Shown: in pieces, positions 4,464-5,033 of the stretch
Layout of the letters: every line of letters starts with the position of its first letter
Numbering within the stretch: the stretch's first letter is position 1
Origin: QQUD01 sp039029915
GTDB taxonomy: Bacteria > Chloroflexota > Anaerolineae > Promineifilales > Promineifilaceae
DNA: 5,033 nt
Reading direction: 5' to 3'
Assembly: GCA_039029915.1 (NCBI GenBank)
Contig: JBCCFD010000525.1
Coordinates: 1-5,033, forward strand
Notes under the pieces: model-generated
What the model was told of the DNA's origin: nothing
Database searches by the model: none
The model's input: only the letters and a program-made list of their open reading frames with translations
Translations under genes and position numbers: made by a program

Positions 4464-5033
4464 ATGAGTGCGAACAACAACCGACCCAGTTTCGCCAGAC
4501 GTTTTTGGCGGGCGCTTATTGGCTTACTCGCCTTTGTTGCCTTTTTAGCCATTTTAGGTGCTGCAGGAGCCGGTGCTTATTTTGGAATTATTGAATTTCA
4601 ACGTATTGCAGCGCGAATGGAATCGAGCAACAGCTCGGTCGCTTTGTTGCGGAGTGATGTGAATAACCTGATGGAAAGCACCTCCACGCAAAGGGAGGTT
4701 GAGCGCTTAAATGAGACGATCGTGGATTTAGAAGCAGAAATTAACCTGCTCCAAAATGATCTGTCTTCTGACCTTGACCAACAGCAAGAGGTACTGCAAT
4801 TATTAACAGACAACGCCACGGCGGCTGATTCTGAAGTAGTCACTTTGCAAACAAATCTGAATACGCTAAATGAAGCGTTGGCGGCCATACAAGGTGATAT
4901 TATCGACAATGGTACTCAGATTGATTCGCTTGGCGGTGAGATCGATTCGGTGCAAACGGCCGTTTCTGACTTAGGCACTGAAATGGTTGCTATGGAAGAA
5001 GAAGCGATGGCGATGATTGAAGAGCTTGATACG
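4464..5033 (+). CDS. Membrane-anchored coiled-coil protein, 3' end outside window
   Basis: The frame is open from the ATG at 4464 to the window end (190 codons). AAGGAG (4453-4458) sits 5 nt before the ATG, a strong ribosome binding site that fixes the start. A short basic N-terminus (R7, R12, R13, R16) is followed by one hydrophobic helix (about 17-43) with small-residue spacing (GAAGAGAYFG). From about residue 45 to the end runs a Glu/Asp/Gln/Asn/Leu-rich helical region with heptad character, almost certainly a coiled coil. Basic residues before the helix put the coiled coil outside the cytoplasm. Cleavage as a signal peptide near AGA-Y (37-39) cannot be excluded. It resembles the second half of the upstream gene product (basic segment, membrane helix, coiled coil), so the two may be tandem paralogues, though coiled coils often look alike by composition. 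One AACGGCCG palindrome lies at 4955-4962. Function unknown; scaffold or spacer roles are typical of this shape. Confidence 0.92.
   Translation, partial: MSANNNRPSFARRFWRALIGLLAFVAFLAILGAAGAGAYFGIIEFQRIAARMESSNSSVALLRSDVNNLMESTSTQREVERLNETIVDLEAEINLLQNDLSSDLDQQQEVLQLLTDNATAADSEVVTLQTNLNTLNEALAAIQGDIIDNGTQIDSLGGEIDSVQTAVSDLGTEMVAMEEEAMAMIEELDT

Overview
The window looks like a stretch of a bacterial chromosome, most plausibly from Chloroflexota (Anaerolineae or related filamentous lineages). The basis is circumstantial: moderate G+C, a Thr/Pro-rich low-complexity tail of the kind common in Anaerolineae proteins, an FHA-plus-membrane-anchor protein, large extracellular Ig-like/VWA proteins, and a heavily repeated AACGGCCG palindrome. 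No rRNA, tRNA, CRISPR array, transposase or phage gene was seen.

Layout. (1) Positions 1-1508, plus strand: the 3' part of a gene for a surface protein with bacterial Ig-like repeats, a VWA domain with an intact MIDAS metal site, and a small C-terminal beta domain. (2) 1509-1755: a convergent intergenic gap with a perfect 17-bp inverted repeat made of two AAACGGCCGTTT palindromes, and a second weaker hairpin. (3) 1756-1971, minus strand: a small 71-residue helical protein. (4) 1972-2252: an AT-rich gap with a hairpin beside the small gene's ribosome binding site, three direct repeats of a 10-mer, an inverted repeat, and a weak terminator candidate for the next gene. (5) 2253-2927, minus strand: an FHA-domain protein with one membrane segment, preceded by a near-consensus sigma70-type promoter. 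(6) 3136-4335, plus strand and divergent from the FHA gene: a protein with an N-terminal helix-hairpin-helix module, an acidic linker, one membrane segment, a coiled coil and a Thr/Pro tail. (7) 4464 to the window end, plus strand: a second membrane-anchored coiled-coil protein, incomplete at its 3' end.

How the genes may work together. The last two genes share an architecture (basic N-terminus, one membrane helix, long outside coiled coil) and probably form a transcription unit divergent from the FHA gene. By positive-inside reasoning the FHA domain and the helix-hairpin-helix module both face the cytoplasm. The group could link a phosphothreonine signal and/or DNA to an envelope scaffold. 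That is inference from domain layout only. The Ig-like/VWA gene and the 71-residue gene may simply be neighbours.
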